DNA of 64,000 nt from Streptomyces albus subsp. albus (GCF_000719865.1 NZ_JOID01000015.1:1-64000); one strand, 5' to 3'; shown: positions 1-8,502, counted from the stretch's first letter. Program-made: numbers and translations. The notes: generated from the letters alone by a model not told the origin.

Positions 1-54
1 GGCGCGCTCAACGTCGCACACAGGGCCGGGCTGGTCCTCTGTGACGGTGCATAG
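1..54 (+). CDS. tnpB: TnpB (IS200/IS605-type) C-terminal tail, partial
   Basis: The first reading frame runs open from base 1 and ends at a TAG at 52-54. Its last 17 residues read GALNVAHRAGLVLCDGA. This matches the end of actinobacterial TnpB/OrfB proteins, where an ALN-xAHRAG stretch follows the zinc ribbon. The rest of the gene lies outside the window. The identification is supported by the conserved element end just downstream. TnpB is an RNA-guided nuclease encoded by these transposons; nothing about its activity can be judged from this tail. Confidence 0.6.
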   Translation, partial: GALNVAHRAGLVLCDGA

Positions 55-99
55 CCACCGCCACAGGAAGCCCGCGACTTCAGTCGTGGGTGGAGTCAC
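1..99 (+). ncRNA. IS200/IS605 right end and 3' part of omega-RNA
   Basis: Bases 67-99 form the typical right-end structure. A GAAG lead is followed by a stem with arms at 71-79 and 82-90 (one mismatch) closed by a TTC-type loop, then GGAGTCAC. This resembles the 3' scaffold of TnpB guide RNAs such as that of ISDra2, recalled from memory. Such RNAs begin inside the 3' part of tnpB and continue into flanking DNA as the guide, so a guide would start near base 100. The 5' limit and exact terminus are inferred. Confidence 0.55.
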
Positions 100-266
100 T
101 GCAGGCACTTCTCCAGCCGGGGCCGCAGAACGAGATCGACCATGGTCTCGTCGGCCGAAACCGGTTCGAGGACGGTGGGCTCGTGTTCCAGGTGGGGGGC
201 GGAGTGGATCGAATACACCGGAAGCCATGTGCCATTCACCAGAATCTCGGCGCGCACCTGAGTCAT
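96..266 (-). pseudogene. 56-residue ORF apparently truncated by the IS end
   Basis: A reverse ORF starts with ATG at 266 and encodes 56 residues, beginning MTQVRAEILVNGTWLPVYSI. The sequence is more protein-like than the surrounding shadow frames, with alternating hydrophobic residues suggesting beta strands. I do not recognise the family. Its stop codon (reverse of 96-98) falls inside the terminal TCAC of the transposon right end. The simplest reading is that the element inserted into this gene and supplied a premature stop. No convincing ribosome site is visible. Confidence 0.4.
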
Positions 267-476
267 CACAACAGCATGGCCCACACACCGCGCCCACGCC
301 CCCCGGCGGCGGCAGCCTGTGACCGAGGGGGCGGGTGTGGTGCCGGGGACCGGTCGTCGGCGGGGGTGCGCGCGGCCCGGGGCGGGTACGGGCGGCCGGC
401 GAGCAGCAGGCCCCCGGCGGACTCCGTCTCCGGGCCCCGGGGGAAGCGTTTGACGCTTCACACAGCCGGGTAGGTG

Positions 477-490
477 TGGGAGCGCTCCCA
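477..490. promoter_or_regulatory. CebR operator (perfect 14-bp palindrome)
   Basis: TGGGAGCGCTCCCA at 477-490 is a perfect palindrome identical to the CebR box, the site of the cellobiose/cello-oligosaccharide-responsive LacI-family repressor of Streptomyces. It lies 37 bp before the start of the AA10 oxidase gene. A possible promoter, TTGACG (450-455) and TAGGTG (471-476) with a short 15-bp spacer, sits immediately upstream, so bound repressor would cover the transcription start. Confidence 0.88.
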
Positions 491-526
491 ATTCCGAAGC
501 CCACAGCCGGAAGGCGGAGATCGCCG

Positions 527-1195
527 ATGCATTGGCATGACCCCGCAAACCCCTCTCCGTGGCCGCTTCGCGTCCTCACCCTCCTGTCCGCGGCGCTGCT
601 GTTTCTGATCCCCTGGTCGGGCACCGCTGTCGCCCACGGCTCGGTCACCGACCCGCCGTCCCGCAACTACGGCTGCTGGGCGCGCTGGGGCAGCGACTTC
701 CAGAACCCGGCCATGGAGCAGCAGGACCCCATGTGCTGGCAGGCGTGGCAGGACGACACCAACGCGATGTGGAACTGGAACGGGCTGTACCGGGAGAACG
801 TGGGCGGCGACCACCAGGGCGCGATCCCGGACGGGCAGCTGTGCAGCGCGGGCCTGACCGGGGACGGCCGCTACGCCTCGATGGACACGCCCGGGCCGTG
901 GAAGACCAAAGACGTTGGCGCCGCTTTCACGGTGACGCTGACGGACCAGGCGCATCACGGCGCGGACTACATCCGGGTCTACGTCACCAAACAGGGCTTC
1001 GCCCCGGCCACACAACGGCTGGGCTGGGGCGATCTCGAACTGGTGGCGGAGACGGGCAGGATCGCGCCGAGCGGCACCATGCCGGTCGACATCCGCGCCC
1101 CGGGCCGCAGCGGGCACCACGTCGTCTACACGATCTGGCAGGCCTCGCACGCGGACCAGTCGTACTACATCTGCAGTGACGTGAACTTCCGCTGA
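527..1195 (+). CDS. AA10 lytic polysaccharide monooxygenase, secreted
   Basis: This copper enzyme oxidatively cleaves crystalline polysaccharide chains outside the cell. The 222-residue product has a signal peptide with a hydrophobic segment at about 16-30 and an AVA-HG cleavage site, so His37 becomes the mature N-terminal copper ligand. The second histidine lies in the TDQAHHGAD stretch and the domain ends CSDVNF. There is no carbohydrate-binding module; only the single catalytic domain remains. The start at 527 has a purine-rich site (aaggcggaga) about 7 bases upstream. The residue usually acting as axial Phe near the C-terminus aligns by eye to Tyr (QSYYICSD). The upstream CebR box suggests induction by cello-oligosaccharides and hence cellulose rather than chitin as substrate, but this is inference. 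Confidence 0.93.
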   Translation: MHWHDPANPSPWPLRVLTLLSAALLFLIPWSGTAVAHGSVTDPPSRNYGCWARWGSDFQNPAMEQQDPMCWQAWQDDTNAMWNWNGLYRENVGGDHQGAIPDGQLCSAGLTGDGRYASMDTPGPWKTKDVGAAFTVTLTDQAHHGADYIRVYVTKQGFAPATQRLGWGDLELVAETGRIAPSGTMPVDIRAPGRSGHHVVYTIWQASHADQSYYICSDVNFR

Positions 1196-1200
1196 GCCAC

Positions 1201-1235
1201 GGCCCCGCCGGACGCAGCCACCGTCCGGCGGGGCC
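1201..1235. terminator. Intrinsic terminator hairpin between oxidase and AraC genes
   Basis: Two perfectly complementary 14-base arms (1201-1214 and 1222-1235) flank a 7-base loop five bases after the oxidase stop. The next gene converges from the other side, so the hairpin could act in both directions. There is no T-run, which is usual in Streptomyces. Confidence 0.75.
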
Positions 1236-1344
1236 TCTCCGGGGCATCGGCAGCGCGTCTGCCACGGCCTGGCCGTGTTCGCCGCCGGTTCCGTCCCCGA
1301 CCGGCCTTGTCGGACGCCGGCGGACGCGGTGATCGCCGTGACCT

Positions 1345-1887
1345 TCACGGCAGGTGCCGCTCGGCGACCGGAGCCTCTCGATTCCTGACCGGTCTCGCCA
1401 CCTGCTTCGCCACGCACGCCGGCATCCCCTCCACCGTGCGCACCGTGCTCGCGGAAGCCGCGTCATGTGCCGCGTCCGCGGCATCGGCACGGCCGGCCTC
1501 CCCCGCCTCCGCCGCGTCCGCCGCCCGGCGCCGGAAGGCCCCGGGCGGCATGCCGACCAGTTCGGTGAAGCGGGTGGTGAACGTGCCCAGCGACGCGCAG
1601 CCGACCGCGAAGCAGACCTCGGTGACACTGAGGTCGCCGCGCCGCAGCAGTGCCGTCGCGCGCTCGATGCGACGCGTCATCAGGTACGCGTACGGCGACT
1701 CACCATAGGCGGCCCGGAACTGCCGGCTGAGGTGCCCGGCGGACATGTGCACGCCCCGGGCGAGCGCCTCCACGTTCAGCGGCTGCGCGTACTCCCTGTC
1801 GATCCGGTCGCGAACGCGGCGCAGCCGCGCGAGATCGGACAGGCGCTGTGCCTGGACGCGGGCACGCCGCCACTCGGGCTGACACAT
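1345..1887 (-). CDS. AraC-family transcriptional regulator
   Basis: The 180-residue protein is mostly an AraC DNA-binding domain. A first helix-turn-helix (LNVEALARGVHMSAGHLSRQF) is followed by the linker helix and a second HTH with the family signature (VTEVCFAVGCASLGTFTTRF, then GMPPGAFRR). No sugar-binding or other sensor domain is present, only an alanine-rich tail of about 60 residues. The ATG at 1887 is chosen because a GGGGGAG site lies just upstream; an earlier in-frame start at 1917 lacks one. The divergence from the neighbouring VOC gene is absent: both run leftward, separated by a strong terminator. The AraC/VOC adjacency is common in actinobacteria and hints at a functional link, which is inference. 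Confidence 0.88.
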   Translation of the reverse strand: MCQPEWRRARVQAQRLSDLARLRRVRDRIDREYAQPLNVEALARGVHMSAGHLSRQFRAAYGESPYAYLMTRRIERATALLRRGDLSVTEVCFAVGCASLGTFTTRFTELVGMPPGAFRRRAADAAEAGEAGRADAADAAHDAASASTVRTVEGMPACVAKQVARPVRNREAPVAERHLP

Positions 1888-1926
1888 GAGAACGCTCCCC
1901 CTTGTCTCGTCTTCCACCAGCGTTCA

Positions 1927-1970
1927 CGAACGCCCGGGGTGCCCGCCGTGGCAGGCACCCCAGGCGTTCG
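1927..1970 (-). terminator. Long terminator hairpin after the VOC gene
   Basis: Arms 1927-1943 and 1954-1970 pair over 17 positions with one central mismatch and a 10-base loop. The hairpin lies just beyond the VOC stop codon and upstream of the AraC start, so it should insulate the two leftward genes. Confidence 0.75.
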
Positions 1971-1992
1971 GCCGCATCGGTGCCCGCGAGGT

Positions 1993-2403
1993 TCAGCGCA
2001 GTTCCTGGATGCGGACCAGGTTCCCCGCGGGGTCGCGGAAGGCGCAGTCCCGGATGCCGTAAGGCTGTTCGGTCGGCTCCTGTACGACCTCGGTGTCACC
2101 GGCCTGCACCTTTTCGAACGTGTCGTCGAGGTCCCTGGTGGCCAGAAGGATCCAGCCGTAGGTGCCCTTGGCCATCATCTCGGTGATGGTGCGGCGCTCG
2201 TCCTCGGTGATCCCCGGGTCGGCGGCCGGCGGCGCCAGAAGGATTGAGGTGTCGGGCTGACCGGGCGGGCCGACGGTGATCCAGCGCATCTTGCCCTGCC
2301 CGACGTCGTTGCGGACCTCGAAGCCGAGGACGTCCCGGTAGAAGGCGAGCGACGCGTCCGGGTCGTCGTGCGGGAGGAAACTCGTGTGAATGGTGATGTC
2401 CAT
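1993..2403 (-). CDS. VOC/glyoxalase-superfamily protein
   Basis: The 136-residue product has the two beta-alpha-beta-beta-beta modules of the vicinal oxygen chelate fold. Visible hallmarks are LAFYRDVLGFEVRND near the N-terminus, a central MAKGTYGWILLATRDLDDTFEKV, and a final FRDPAGNLVRIQELR. This group resembles glyoxalase/bleomycin-resistance-like proteins of unknown substrate. The start is the ATG at 2403, followed by DITIHTSF; the upstream site is weak. An adjacent AraC regulator and a shared direction suggest related control, without naming a substrate. Confidence 0.88.
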   Translation of the reverse strand: MDITIHTSFLPHDDPDASLAFYRDVLGFEVRNDVGQGKMRWITVGPPGQPDTSILLAPPAADPGITEDERRTITEMMAKGTYGWILLATRDLDDTFEKVQAGDTEVVQEPTEQPYGIRDCAFRDPAGNLVRIQELR

Positions 2404-2618
2404 GTCCGGCAGATTAGGGCCGCCTCCGTGAGCTGCGCTTCTCGAATCCTGACCGATCAGGACGCTTCTTGCGTGCACGGGTCTGCCGCGTGGAACTCGC
2501 ATGTTGCCTGCGGCGGGGGGCGCGACGCCCCGTCAGCCGCCGGGAGCGGTTGAGGGAGGCTCGCACTGGTCTTTCGCCCCGATGCGTCAACCCACATGGC
2601 CTGGCTTACTGTCGGCGT

Positions 2619-3194
2619 ATGGGAAGCCACTTCCAGACGGTCGTCGACCTGGACGCCACGCAGGCAGACGCGCCGGCCATCGCGGCCAGGGGCCTCGACT
2701 GGCTGATCGGGCAGGGGATCGTCCGGGCCGAGCGCACCGACTGCGTCCTCGGGGCGCCGCTGGGGCACCCGCCCGGCCCCCGCTGGGCGGACGCGGTCGG
2801 AGCGGAGGACTGGGAGCCCACCGACGGGCTCAACATCGAGACCGGCCGGACCGTCTTCCACGGCGGCCAGGGCGACGCCGCGTTCGCGGCATGTCCTCAC
2901 TGCTCCGGCCGGGTGGACCTGTACACGGACGACTGGGACGTGATCGAGGACGCGTACGAACCCTTCGGCAAGGCCATCGACACCTGGCACGACACGGGCC
3001 GGGCCGCCGTCACCTGCCCGCGCTGCCGCCGCGCCGGCGATCTGACCGCGTGGAGCTGGGACGGCGACTACTACGCCTTCGGCTACCTGGGTTTCGAGTT
3101 CTGGGACTGGCCCGCGTTCAGCCCCGGCTTCCTCGAACGCTTCGCCCGCGCGCTGGGCGGCCACCGCACGGTTCTGGTGGGCGGCAAGCTCTGA
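2619..3194 (+). CDS. Conserved hypothetical protein with two CxxC pairs
   Basis: This 191-residue acidic protein is not recognised. Two cysteine pairs, CPHC near residue 91 and CPRC near residue 134, are spaced as in a zinc-ribbon-like site, separated by an aspartate- and tryptophan-rich stretch. The last third is aromatic ([20 protein letters not shown]). The ATG at 2619 has no ribosome site. A TTACTGT element ends about 8 bases before it, so the message may be leaderless. It is transcribed toward msrA. Confidence 0.75.
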   Translation: MGSHFQTVVDLDATQADAPAIAARGLDWLIGQGIVRAERTDCVLGAPLGHPPGPRWADAVGAEDWEPTDGLNIETGRTVFHGGQGDAAFAACPHCSGRVDLYTDDWDVIEDAYEPFGKAIDTWHDTGRAAVTCPRCRRAGDLTAWSWDGDYYAFGYLGFEFWDWPAFSPGFLERFARALGGHRTVLVGGKL

Positions 3195-3219
3195 CGGTCC
3201 GTGCCCGGAGAGGCGCCGC

Positions 3220-3882
3220 TCAGCCGTCCGCCTTCGCGACGCCGACCGGACAGGAGACGCCCGTGCCGCCGATGCCGCAGTAGCCGTTCGGGTTCTTGTC
3301 GAGGTACTGCTGGTGGTAGGGCTCCGCCGGGTAGAAGGGGCGGGTGTCGGCCGGGAGGATCTCGGTGGTGATCGTGCCGTAGCCGCGGGCGGTCAGGACG
3401 GCCTGGTACGCGTCGCGGGAGGACTCCGCGGCCGCCTGCTGGGCGGGGGAGTGGGTGTAGATCGCCGAGCGGTACTGGGTGCCGACGTCGTTGCCCTGGC
3501 GGAAGCCCTGCGTGGGATCGTGCGACTCCCAGAAGAGCTTGAGCAGGGCCTCGTAGGAGACGGCCTCCGGGTCGTGGACGACGCGGACCGCCTCGGTGTG
3601 GCCGGTCAGGCCGCTGCACACCTCCTCGTACGCGGGGTGGCGCGTGTAGCCGCCCTGGTAGCCGGCGAGTGTGGTCCAGACGCCGGGGGTCTGCCAGAAC
3701 TTGCGTTCGGCGCCCCAGAAGCAGCCGAGGCCGAAGTCTGCGATCTCCAGCCCTTCCGGGTACGGGCCGAGGAGGGGGTTGCCGAGGACCGTGTGACGGT
3801 CGGGGACCGTGTACCCCGGCTCCGGGCGGCCTTCGAGGGCCTGTTCGGGGGTGGGCAGCTGCGGCGTGCGGGTCCAGAACAT
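3220..3882 (-). CDS. msrA: Peptide-methionine (S)-S-oxide reductase MsrA
   Basis: MsrA reduces the S-epimer of methionine sulfoxide in proteins, using thioredoxin as the final donor. The 220-residue product carries the active-site GCFWGAE motif with catalytic Cys54. It also has the family segments GYQGG, TGHTEAV and GTQYRSAIY, and a C-terminal [18 protein letters not shown] with candidate resolving cysteines. It is slightly long because of an N-terminal extension of about 45 residues, as in other actinobacterial and E. coli-type enzymes. The ATG at 3882 follows a clear GAGGAG. It is cytosolic and stands alone, convergent with the preceding gene at a 25-bp gap. Confidence 0.95.
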   Translation of the reverse strand: MFWTRTPQLPTPEQALEGRPEPGYTVPDRHTVLGNPLLGPYPEGLEIADFGLGCFWGAERKFWQTPGVWTTLAGYQGGYTRHPAYEEVCSGLTGHTEAVRVVHDPEAVSYEALLKLFWESHDPTQGFRQGNDVGTQYRSAIYTHSPAQQAAAESSRDAYQAVLTARGYGTITTEILPADTRPFYPAEPYHQQYLDKNPNGYCGIGGTGVSCPVGVAKADG

Positions 3883-4184
3883 CAGGTGCGCTCCTCGGCT
3901 CGGTGTCCGCTCCGGAGAACGTACGGCGCGTGCCGGGGATTCCGCATCCGGTGGACATCCGGCCGTGAGGCCGGCGCGCCCCGCGCGAGGTGGCGTCACG
4001 GGTCGCCGCTTCGCCGGGCCGTCCCGCACCGGGCGCCGCTCTCCGTCACTCGTCCCGTCCGGGACGACCCCGACGCGCGGACGGCGGCGGGCTGCCGGTC
4101 CCCCGCCCGGGCGGCGGGGCCGCGTCGCTCCGTGCCTGCCCGGCGCGGGGGCACGGGCGGCACCCCGGCGGCCCCGGACCCGGC

Positions 4185-5291
4185 TCAGCGCGGCATCGTC
4201 GCCGGGGTGCCGCCCGTGGACTCCCAGCCCGCGACGGCCAGGGCGCGGTGGGCCGCGTACTCGGCCGCCGGGTTCGCGCCGTACGACCACGGGACCGCGC
4301 CCACATGGCCGTCCACGTGCGCCAGCTGTTCCATGGCGTCGGCCCAGCGCTCCGCGCGCACCAGGAACCACACCAGCAGATGCCGGACGTGCGGCATCAC
4401 CGGATGCTCGGCGGGCGCACCGCGGACCGCGTAGAGGGCGCCCTCGACCGCCTTGGTGACGACGTCGCTCCGGTAGAGGCTGCTGACGGTGTTGACCTCC
4501 GGCAGGTGTTCGAAGACGGCGAACAGCGGCAGCGCGGGCAGCAGGCTCCGCTCCGGGGCCGTGGCCGCCGCGCGCTGCGCGAAGACGTCCGCGAGTTCCT
4601 TCGAGCCGTGCCACTTCGCGCACCAGTAGTGCAGCGCGGCGAGATGCGCGCCCATGTGGTGCGGGGCACGCGCGGTGACCGTGCTCCACAGCTCCTCGAA
4701 GTCCGCCTGCCGGTAGCCGAGACCGCGGGCGATCGCCAGTTCGACGATGTACGGGGTGGGGTCGCCCGGCGCCAGCAGCGCGGCGTCGGCGCACACGGAG
4801 CGCGCCTCCTCCAGGATGATCCGGTGCTCGTCCGAGCCGGCACCGGAGACGGCTGCCGTCTGCCGGGCCTGGTGCACCAGGAACTCGGCGTGCACCAGCG
4901 CGGCCCCGGCGTCCTTCGGGGCCTCGACCCGCCAGGTCCGCAGCCACCGGCCGCCCTCCCCGGGGCGCTCCGCCAGCTCGTGGGAGGCCGCCCCGGCCAG
5001 GCTCTGCACCCGCTGCCAGCGCAGCTCGTGGTCCGCGGTGGCGGCGAGGAGCCGCTGCGCCGGGCGCCAGTCCTGGGTGCGCGTCAGCTCGTCGAGGGTC
5101 TCGGTCAGCTCGCGGTCGGGGCCCGGCAGCCGTACGTCGAGCAGCTCCACCGGGGCGAAGCCGTAGCGCTCCGGGTCGGTGGCCGCGCCGTAACCCCCCG
5201 CGGCCTGCGCACCGGCGCGCATGCGCCGCAGGAAGACGACCAGGACAGCGCCGATCATGGTCAGGGCGAGAAGGAGGAAGAGCATGTCCAT
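4185..5291 (-). CDS. Membrane-anchored helical (TPR-like) protein, function unknown
   Basis: The 368-residue product begins with one transmembrane segment (about residues 3-21, [19 protein letters not shown]) followed by an RRMRAG stop-transfer, so the bulk should be cytoplasmic. The remainder is alanine-rich and helical, in repeated helix pairs (for example [20 protein letters not shown] and [15 protein letters not shown]) reminiscent of tetratricopeptide folds. I cannot assign a function. The start at 5291 has AGGA about 9 bases upstream, and a second ATG lies two codons later. It is divergent from the cystathionine synthase gene with 165 bp between. Confidence 0.75.
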   Translation of the reverse strand: MDMLFLLLALTMIGAVLVVFLRRMRAGAQAAGGYGAATDPERYGFAPVELLDVRLPGPDRELTETLDELTRTQDWRPAQRLLAATADHELRWQRVQSLAGAASHELAERPGEGGRWLRTWRVEAPKDAGAALVHAEFLVHQARQTAAVSGAGSDEHRIILEEARSVCADAALLAPGDPTPYIVELAIARGLGYRQADFEELWSTVTARAPHHMGAHLAALHYWCAKWHGSKELADVFAQRAAATAPERSLLPALPLFAVFEHLPEVNTVSSLYRSDVVTKAVEGALYAVRGAPAEHPVMPHVRHLLVWFLVRAERWADAMEQLAHVDGHVGAVPWSYGANPAAEYAAHRALAVAGWESTGGTPATMPR

Positions 5292-5418
5292 GGCGGTCCT
5301 GTCGGTGTCCTGTGAGATCACGGTGGCGGATCGGGCCGTCCGTGTGCGGGCGCGGGCGGCGGGGCGCGCTCCCAGTGTCGCGCCCCCACTCTCTCTACTC
5401 GCGGGCGGTGCGCTCAAG

Positions 5419-5449
5419 TTCCGGGCGCGGCCCTCGCGGGTACTACTCT
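5419..5449 (+). promoter_or_regulatory. Candidate promoter giving a leaderless metB transcript
   Basis: TACTCT at 5444-5449 ends 7 bases before the ATG at 5457, placing the transcription start at or next to the start codon. TTCCGG at 5419-5424 is a possible -35 with a 19-bp spacer. No ribosome-binding sequence is present, which fits a leaderless mRNA. Confidence 0.4.
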
Positions 5450-5456
5450 CGGGCTC

Positions 5457-6620
5457 ATGAGCGACCAGCACCAGCAGCACGGAGCCACGAGCTTCGAGAC
5501 CCTTGCCATCCACGCGGGACAGGAGGCCGACGCGGCCACCGGTGCCGTGGTGCCGCCGATCTACCAGGTCTCCACGTACAAGCAGGACGGCGTGGGCGGG
5601 CTGCGCGGCGGCTACGAGTACAGCCGTTCGGCCAACCCGACGCGCACGGCCCTGGAGGAGAACCTCGCGGCGCTGGAGGGCGGCCGCCGCGGGCTGGCCT
5701 TCGCCTCCGGCCTGGCCGCCGAGGACTGCCTGCTCCGTACGCTGCTGAAGCCCGGGGACCACGTGGTCATCCCGAACGACGCCTACGGCGGCACCTTCCG
5801 GCTGTTCGCCAAGGTGGTCGAGCGCTGGGGCGTCGAGTGGTCGGTCGCAGACTCCTCCGACCCGGCGGCCGTGCGGGCGGCGCTCACCCCCCGGACCAAG
5901 GTGGTCTGGGTGGAGACCCCGTCGAACCCGCTGTTGGGCATCACCGACATCGCCGCCGTCGCCGAGGTCGCGCGCGGCGCCGGCGCCCGGCTGGTCGTCG
6001 ACAACACCTTCGCCAGCCCGTATCTGCAGCAGCCGCTCGCGCTGGGCGCGGACGTCGTCGTGCACTCGACCACCAAGTACATGGGCGGGCACTCCGACGT
6101 CGTCGGCGGCGCCCTGGTGGTGGGTGACGACACGCTGGGCGAGGAACTGGCGTTCCACCAGAACGCGATGGGCGCCATCGCCGGGCCGTTCGACGCCTGG
6201 CTGGTGCTGCGCGGCATCAAGACCCTCGCCGTCCGCATGGACCGGCACACCGCCAACGCCGAGCGTGTCGCCGAGATGCTGACCGGGCACCCCAAGGTGA
6301 CGCGGGTGCTCTATCCGGGCCTGCCGGACCACCCCGGCCACGAGACCGCCGCCAAGCAGATGCGGGGCTTCGGCGGAATGGTGTCGTTCCGGGTGGCGGG
6401 CGGTGAGCAGGCGGCCGTGGACGTCTGCGACCGGGCGCGGCTGTTCACTCTCGGGGAGTCGCTGGGCGGCGTCGAGTCGCTGATCGAGCACCCGGGCCGG
6501 ATGACGCACGCCTCGGCGGCGGGCTCGGCCCTGGAGGTGCCCTCCGACCTCGTACGGCTGTCCGTCGGCATCGAGGCGGCCGACGACCTGCTGGCGGATC
6601 TGGCTCAGGCGCTGGGCTGA
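5457..6620 (+). CDS. metB: Cystathionine gamma-synthase/lyase (PLP)
   Basis: A 387-residue Cys/Met-metabolism PLP enzyme that makes or breaks cystathionine in transsulfuration. The PLP lysine is in [12 protein letters not shown]. The phosphate-binding [15 protein letters not shown] and the cofactor-binding [12 protein letters not shown] are typical, and [19 protein letters not shown] covers the substrate-binding arginine region. Length and motifs fit the synthase/gamma-lyase group, which sequence alone cannot separate cleanly. It probably starts leaderless at the ATG at 5457. It is cytosolic and monocistronic, with a hairpin downstream. Confidence 0.9.
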   Translation: MSDQHQQHGATSFETLAIHAGQEADAATGAVVPPIYQVSTYKQDGVGGLRGGYEYSRSANPTRTALEENLAALEGGRRGLAFASGLAAEDCLLRTLLKPGDHVVIPNDAYGGTFRLFAKVVERWGVEWSVADSSDPAAVRAALTPRTKVVWVETPSNPLLGITDIAAVAEVARGAGARLVVDNTFASPYLQQPLALGADVVVHSTTKYMGGHSDVVGGALVVGDDTLGEELAFHQNAMGAIAGPFDAWLVLRGIKTLAVRMDRHTANAERVAEMLTGHPKVTRVLYPGLPDHPGHETAAKQMRGFGGMVSFRVAGGEQAAVDVCDRARLFTLGESLGGVESLIEHPGRMTHASAAGSALEVPSDLVRLSVGIEAADDLLADLAQALG

Positions 6621-6631
6621 GCCCGGCGGTG

Positions 6632-6664
6632 CCCGCGCGCCCGGCGTACGCCCCGGCGCGCGGG
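6632..6664. terminator. Terminator hairpin between metB and the small membrane gene
   Basis: Ten-base complementary arms (6632-6641 and 6655-6664), extended by a bulged CCGG pairing, lie 12 bases after the metB stop. The gene on the opposite strand converges on it. Confidence 0.5.
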
Positions 6665-6711
6665 CCGTTCACTCGCCGGGCAGCCGCGGCCACTCGCCGG
6701 GCACCCGCAGG

Positions 6712-7059
6712 TCACAGGCCCCCGACCGGCGGGGTGGTGATCTCGGGCGCGGACCAGGGCTGGGTGGCGGCCGCCCAGACCAGGAGCGCGCCGACCGCCG
6801 CGCCCGCGAGGACGACCACCAGCACGTGCAGCATCCGGCGGCGGGCCACCGCGCGCACCCCGCGGGCCGCGGCCCGCGCGCCCAGGTCCGGCGGGACCGG
6901 GGGGTGCGGGCCGTCGAGCATCCGCCGGACCATCTCCTCCTTGTGATCCGGTATGCCGGAGAGATCGGGGAGGACCGGGGGTTCGGGCAGGCCGCGGGGA
7001 CGCGGGTAGCCGGAGGGGCCGGGTGGGCCGGAAGGGCCGGGCGGGCCCGGGAAGCTCAT
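6712..7059 (-). CDS. Small membrane protein coupled to the sigma-like factor
   Basis: The 115-residue product has a proline/glycine-rich N-terminus and a helix (PDHKEEMVRRMLDG). One transmembrane segment follows (about 78-97, HVLVVVLAGAAVGALLVWAA), then a short external tail. Its ATG overlaps the stop of the sigma-like gene by ATGA, so translation is coupled. Position and topology resemble the partners of ECF sigma factors, but no zinc-binding anti-sigma motif (HxxxCxxC) is present. An anti-sigma role is only a suggestion. Confidence 0.75.
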   Translation of the reverse strand: MSFPGPPGPSGPPGPSGYPRPRGLPEPPVLPDLSGIPDHKEEMVRRMLDGPHPPVPPDLGARAAARGVRAVARRRMLHVLVVVLAGAAVGALLVWAAATQPWSAPEITTPPVGGL

Positions 7060-7727
7060 GGCCCGCTCTCCCCGGCCGCGGGCGGGCGAGGGCGCGTGGG
7101 GGCCCGGCCGGCGCTGCCCGTACTGCCTGCGCTGCCCGTACTGCCCGCGCCGCCGGGCCGGCGCCACGCGCCACCGTCACCGGCGGAGCCGGTGGTGACG
7201 GCCCGGGGGGCGGCGCGGCCCGGTGGGCCGTCGTCCGCGGGTTCGTCCGCGGTCCGCCGCCGCCCCCGCGCCCGCCGCTCCGCGCCGGTCCCGAGCCCCG
7301 TCCGGGAGGACGAGCGCAGCCGGGAGACCGCGCGCAGGCAGGTCGCGCGAACCCGGTCGGCGGGCAGGCCCAGTTGGGCCGCGGCCTGTTCCTCGGAGAC
7401 GTCCTCGCGCAGCCGCAGGACGACGATCAGCCGCTCCTGCGCGGTGAGTCCGTCGAGGACCCCGCCGCGCGGCCGGCGCCGTCGCCAGGCGGTGTTCGCG
7501 TAGCGGGCGGCAAGCTCCCGGCGGGCGAGGTCGTACGGGTCCTCGCCGCGCAGCTTGTCCCATCCGGCGTAGGTGCGGGCCAGGGCGGCGGTCAACAGCC
7601 GCTCGGCGGCGGCCCGGTCGCCGGTGAGGAGCGTGGCGGTGTGCAGCAGCCGGCCGGCCGCTCCCGCGACGAACGCGTCGAACTCCCGGGCCCGGCGGCG
7701 GTCCTGCTCCTCCCACCGCTCTCGCAC
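7056..7727 (-). CDS. ECF/SigE-like sigma factor-related protein
   Basis: A 223-residue protein with sigma-70 features. Residues about 12-75 resemble a degenerate region 2 (FDAFVAGAAGRLLHTATLLTGD, then AARYANTAWRR). Residues 90-140 are a good region 4 with LTAQERLIVVLRLREDVSEEQAAAQLGLPADRVRATCLRAVSRLR-type HTH. The C-terminal 80 residues are low complexity (Arg-, Pro- and GSTGSAG-rich) and unlike a standard ECF factor. It starts with GTG at 7727 after a GGGAGG site. It is coupled to a downstream membrane protein that may regulate it. Region 2 is weak enough that promoter recognition is uncertain. Confidence 0.8.
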   Translation of the reverse strand: MRERWEEQDRRRAREFDAFVAGAAGRLLHTATLLTGDRAAAERLLTAALARTYAGWDKLRGEDPYDLARRELAARYANTAWRRRRPRGGVLDGLTAQERLIVVLRLREDVSEEQAAAQLGLPADRVRATCLRAVSRLRSSSRTGLGTGAERRARGRRRTADEPADDGPPGRAAPRAVTTGSAGDGGAWRRPGGAGSTGSAGSTGSAGRAPTRPRPPAAGESGP

Positions 7728-7980
7728 AGCGCCTCCCGCTCTCCATGGGACGGCAGCCGGGGTGCCCGGTCAAGAGGCGGGCGGCAGAGCGTGCCCGCGG
7801 TGACCGGCCGGTAGGTGCGGACCGGGGGCCGCCGGGGGCGGGGGAGTGCCGTGGGGTGGTGCAGCCTGTGCCGCTGCGCCGGAGGGTGCCGGAAAGGTGC
7901 CGGGACGCGCCGGGTGGTGTCAGGAGCAGGGAAGCGCAGGACGCGCAGGCGTCAGGGGTGTCGGATGGTGTCCGGCGGTG

Positions 7981-8502
7981 TCAGGAGCCCGGGGCGCCGG
8001 GGACGTCCTGCGGCGCGGTGGCCGCCGCCGTGTGATGGCGGGCCGACAGCGCGGTGTTGAAGCGGGTGAGCAGTCCGCAGAAGAGCGTGCGCTCCTCCTC
8101 CGTCCAGTCCTCGGTGAGCAGCTCCATCAGCTGCCGGCGGGAGGAGCGCACCTCGTCGAGCCGGGCCTGGCCGCGCGGGGAGAGTTCGAGGACCACGGCG
8201 CGGCCGTCCTCGGGGTGCGAGGCCCGCTTGACCAGGCCGGTGTCCACGAGCGGCGCGACCTGGCGGGTGACGGTCGAGGAGTCGATGCCCATGCCGGCGG
8301 CGAGGGCCTTGACCCCCATGGGGCCTTCCCGGTCGAGCCGGTTGAGCAGGAGGTAGGCGGCGCGGTCCATCGAGTTCCGCACCTGCCCGACGCCGCCGAG
8401 CCGGGTCTGCTCCGCGCGCCGGGCGAAGACCGCGACCTGGTGCTGGAGGTCGTTGAGAAGGCCGCGGTCGGGGGGAGTCGTCACATCCGGAGTGGGGGGC
8501 AT
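7981..8502 (-). CDS. MarR-family transcriptional regulator
   Basis: The 173-residue product is a winged-helix MarR protein. It shows the recognition segment MGVKALAAGMGIDSSTVTRQVAPLVDTGLV and the wing RASHPEDGRAVVLELSPRGQARLDEV, flanked by dimerisation helices. Such proteins are dimeric repressors that respond to small ligands or oxidation. No specific ligand is apparent, and no cysteine sits in the usual redox position; one cysteine (LFCGLL) lies in the C-terminal dimer helix. It is divergent from the threonine dehydratase gene, 154 bp away, which is the obvious candidate target along with itself. Confidence 0.92.
   Translation of the reverse strand: MPPTPDVTTPPDRGLLNDLQHQVAVFARRAEQTRLGGVGQVRNSMDRAAYLLLNRLDREGPMGVKALAAGMGIDSSTVTRQVAPLVDTGLVKRASHPEDGRAVVLELSPRGQARLDEVRSSRRQLMELLTEDWTEEERTLFCGLLTRFNTALSARHHTAAATAPQDVPGAPGS

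Noticed and set aside
5292..6509. Extension of the membrane-anchored helical protein to 774 codons
   Set aside because: The extension is antisense to metB; a transmembrane segment and ribosome site support the start at 5291.
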